A stretch of DNA of 5,444 bases. Origin: DYEP01 sp040755615. GTDB lineage: Bacteria > Bacillota > Sulfobacillia > DUSP01 > DYEP01. Position 1 is the first letter of the stretch, and every line of letters begins with the position of its first letter. The notes below the pieces were generated by a model. That model was given only the letters and a program-made list of their open reading frames with translations, did not search any database and was not told the DNA's origin. The stretch lies in the NCBI GenBank assembly GCA_040755615.1, contig JBFMAL010000059.1, positions 1-5,444 on the forward strand, in the 5' to 3' direction. The position numbers and the translations under genes were made by a program. Shown here piece by piece: positions 4,644 through 5,444 of this stretch.

Positions 4644-5211
4644 TGATTTCGTGCTGGTAGGCGTAGGCGGGCAGGGGGTTGTGCTGGCGGCAAACCTGCT
4701 TGCAAGGGCGTTCCTCGAGGCCGGGTTTGATGTAAAGCAGTCGGAAGTGCATGGAATGGCCCAGCGCGGTGGGTCTGTCCAGAGTTTCGTCAGGCGGGGC
4801 GAAATAGTGCGCTCCCCGGTAGTGGAACCCGGGTGCGCCGATATACTGATCGCCTTTGAGGAACTTGAGGCTTTAAGGTACGTCGACTTCGTGCGCGAGG
4901 ACGGTCTCATCATCGTCAGCCGGGAAAAACTTCCTCCTCTTTCCGTGACCGCCGGCAAATCGGTCTACCCGGAAGATATCCTGCCGAGGCTGCAAAAGAG
5001 AGCTCAGGTCATCCCCGTGAACGCAAGGGGGATCTCGGAAGAGCTGGGGAACGTGCGCATGGCCAATACCGTGATGATGGGGGCTTTATCCGCGCTGCTT
5101 GACCTTCAGGAGGAGGCGTGGCAGAAAGCTATCAGGTCGACCGTGAAGTACGCTCTGAATCTGAACATCAAAGCCTTCGAGGCGGGCAGGAGCTCAGTGT
5201 CAGCTGGATGA
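4627..5211 (+). CDS. iorB: Indolepyruvate:ferredoxin oxidoreductase, beta subunit
   Basis: IorB is the small partner of IorA and corresponds to the gamma-type domain of pyruvate:ferredoxin oxidoreductases, which in that family takes part in CoA-dependent turnover; it carries neither TPP nor Fe-S clusters. The 194 residues match the usual length. Visible signatures are the glycine-rich loop VGVGGQGVV (11-19) near the N-terminus and SEVHGMAQRGGSV (39-51), a hallmark of this subunit. No Cys cluster, signal peptide or membrane span is seen. ATG 4627 is supported by GGGGGTG six bases upstream and by the glycine loop falling at the usual distance from the N-terminus. It overlaps iorA by 17 bases. 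No further pathway gene, such as an aryl-CoA ligase or transaminase, follows before the mobile-element gene at the right edge. Confidence 0.94.
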   Translation: MKRRADDFVLVGVGGQGVVLAANLLARAFLEAGFDVKQSEVHGMAQRGGSVQSFVRRGEIVRSPVVEPGCADILIAFEELEALRYVDFVREDGLIIVSREKLPPLSVTAGKSVYPEDILPRLQKRAQVIPVNARGISEELGNVRMANTVMMGALSALLDLQEEAWQKAIRSTVKYALNLNIKAFEAGRSSVSAG

Positions 5212-5237
5212 ACCGGAGCGCGCCAAAGGCTGAACAA

Positions 5238-5254
5238 TCATGGGAAAGCCATGA
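5238..5254 (+). repeat. Hairpin after iorB
   Basis: TCATGG (5238-5243), GAAAG, CCATGA (5249-5254) form a perfect 6-base-pair stem with a five-base loop 27 bases after the iorB stop. It is followed by CAGTCAGTGTTT rather than a run of T, so it would be a poor intrinsic terminator but could protect the 3' end of the iorAB mRNA. No other terminator is evident between 5212 and 5327. Confidence 0.35.
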
Positions 5255-5327
5255 CAGTCAGTGTTTACCCAGGTTGTGGAGGTCAAAAACAGCTTCTGTC
5301 CTTCTATTAAAAATCTAAAAAAAGGTA

Positions 5328-5354
5328 TTGTCAACCAACACTACCTGATATAAA
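5328..5354 (+). promoter_or_regulatory. Promoter of the right-edge mobile-element gene
   Basis: TTGTCA (5328-5333; five of six to consensus) and TATAAA (5349-5354) are separated by 15 bases. The -10 box is preceded by TGA (5346-5348), the TGn extended -10 motif, which compensates for the short spacer. Transcription would start near 5360-5362, leaving a leader of about 15 bases that contains the SD AGGTGGTG (5363-5370). Confidence 0.5.
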
Positions 5355-5372
5355 CTGATACCAGGTGGTGTT
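5337..5372 (+). promoter_or_regulatory. Hairpin sequestering the SD of the right-edge gene
   Basis: AACACTACCTG (5337-5347) pairs with CAGGTGGTGTT (5362-5372), 11 base pairs with one U-G pair. After an A-C mismatch the stem continues with TAT (5349-5351) and ATA (5358-5360) around a six-base loop. The right arm contains the SD AGGTGGTG (5363-5370) for ATG 5376 and runs into T residues (5371-5375). In any transcript entering from upstream the SD is buried, and the stem plus T-run could also weakly terminate. Confidence 0.6.
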
Positions 5373-5375
5373 TTT

Positions 5376-5444
5376 ATGAAACTCTACACAGTCAGCGAAT
5401 TTGCCGAAAAACTTGGCGTCAGCATATCGACTCTTCGCGCTTGG
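5376..5444 (+). CDS. N-terminus of probable IS607-type serine recombinase (MerR-like HTH), cut by window edge
   Basis: ATG 5376 follows AGGTGGTG (5363-5370) by five bases and opens 23 codons that run to the window end. The peptide begins MKLYTVSEFAEKLGVS and ends with STLRAW: a MerR-type helix-turn-helix with a recognition helix after the turn GVS. IS607-family TnpA proteins begin this way (a short MKLY/MYS lead, then this helix-turn-helix and a Trp), followed by a serine resolvase domain that would lie outside the window. The A/T-rich sequence just upstream (about 5301-5360), unlike the GC-richer host genes, supports a transferred element. A MerR-family regulator or excisionase-like protein cannot be excluded from 23 residues. 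Confidence 0.65.
   Translation, partial: MKLYTVSEFAEKLGVSISTLRAW

Noticed and set aside
4140..4958. 272-codon minus-strand ORF across the iorA/iorB junction
   Set aside because: It is antisense to two well-supported genes, is Ser/Thr/Pro-rich as shadow translations are, and has no recognisable domain.
5118..5318. 66-codon + strand ORF overlapping the end of iorB
   Set aside because: Out-of-frame with iorB, no recognised domain, and continues into A/T-rich intergenic sequence.
1..5444. CRISPR array, tRNA or rRNA genes
   Set aside because: No regularly spaced repeats and no tRNA- or rRNA-like sequence was seen on either strand by eye.

Overview
The window most resembles a chromosomal segment of an anaerobic, moderately GC-rich Firmicute, perhaps Clostridia or Peptococcaceae. 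I infer this from strong purine-rich Shine-Dalgarno (SD) sequences, frequent non-ATG starts (TTG, possibly CTG), a ferredoxin-linked 2-oxoacid oxidoreductase of a strictly anaerobic type, and a LytC/CwlD-type amidase. The species cannot be read from the sequence.

Layout. Bases 2-166 are the 3' end of a DDE transposase gene on the + strand. Bases 167-784 hold no confident gene. They contain a suspected small or decayed minus-strand gene (about 285-671) interrupted by an in-frame TGA, several inverted repeats, and at 737-768 a good intrinsic terminator for the minus-strand genes. Next come two minus-strand genes: a zinc N-acetylmuramoyl-L-alanine amidase without signal peptide (1205-1741) and a downstream 89-residue protein of unknown function (785-1054). 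They are likely transcribed from an extended -10 promoter at 1829-1837. The divergent + strand then carries an IclR-family regulator (2024-2812) followed by the two subunits of indolepyruvate:ferredoxin oxidoreductase, iorA (about 2895-4643) and iorB (4627-5211, overlapping iorA by 17 bases). After a 164-base gap that becomes A/T-rich, the right edge holds the first 23 codons of a MerR-type helix-turn-helix protein, probably the serine recombinase of an IS607-type element.

How the genes fit together. IorA and IorB form an enzyme that oxidatively decarboxylates aryl-pyruvates, made by transamination of aromatic amino acids, to aryl-acetyl-CoA while reducing ferredoxin. The adjacent IclR protein is the natural candidate regulator; palindromes in the iclR-iorA gap next to a candidate promoter could be its operator. 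The amidase pair is an unrelated cell-wall or spore module. Mobile-element genes lie on both sides of the module.

The most interesting details are at control level. A hairpin hides the SD of the right-edge element gene, while that gene's own candidate promoter sits in the hairpin's 5' half and loop. A seven-codon ORF competes with the TTG start of iclR. The true start of iorA appears to be non-standard. A minus-strand ORF is split by a TGA that is part of a strong SD-like sequence. I see no clearly new multi-gene system.
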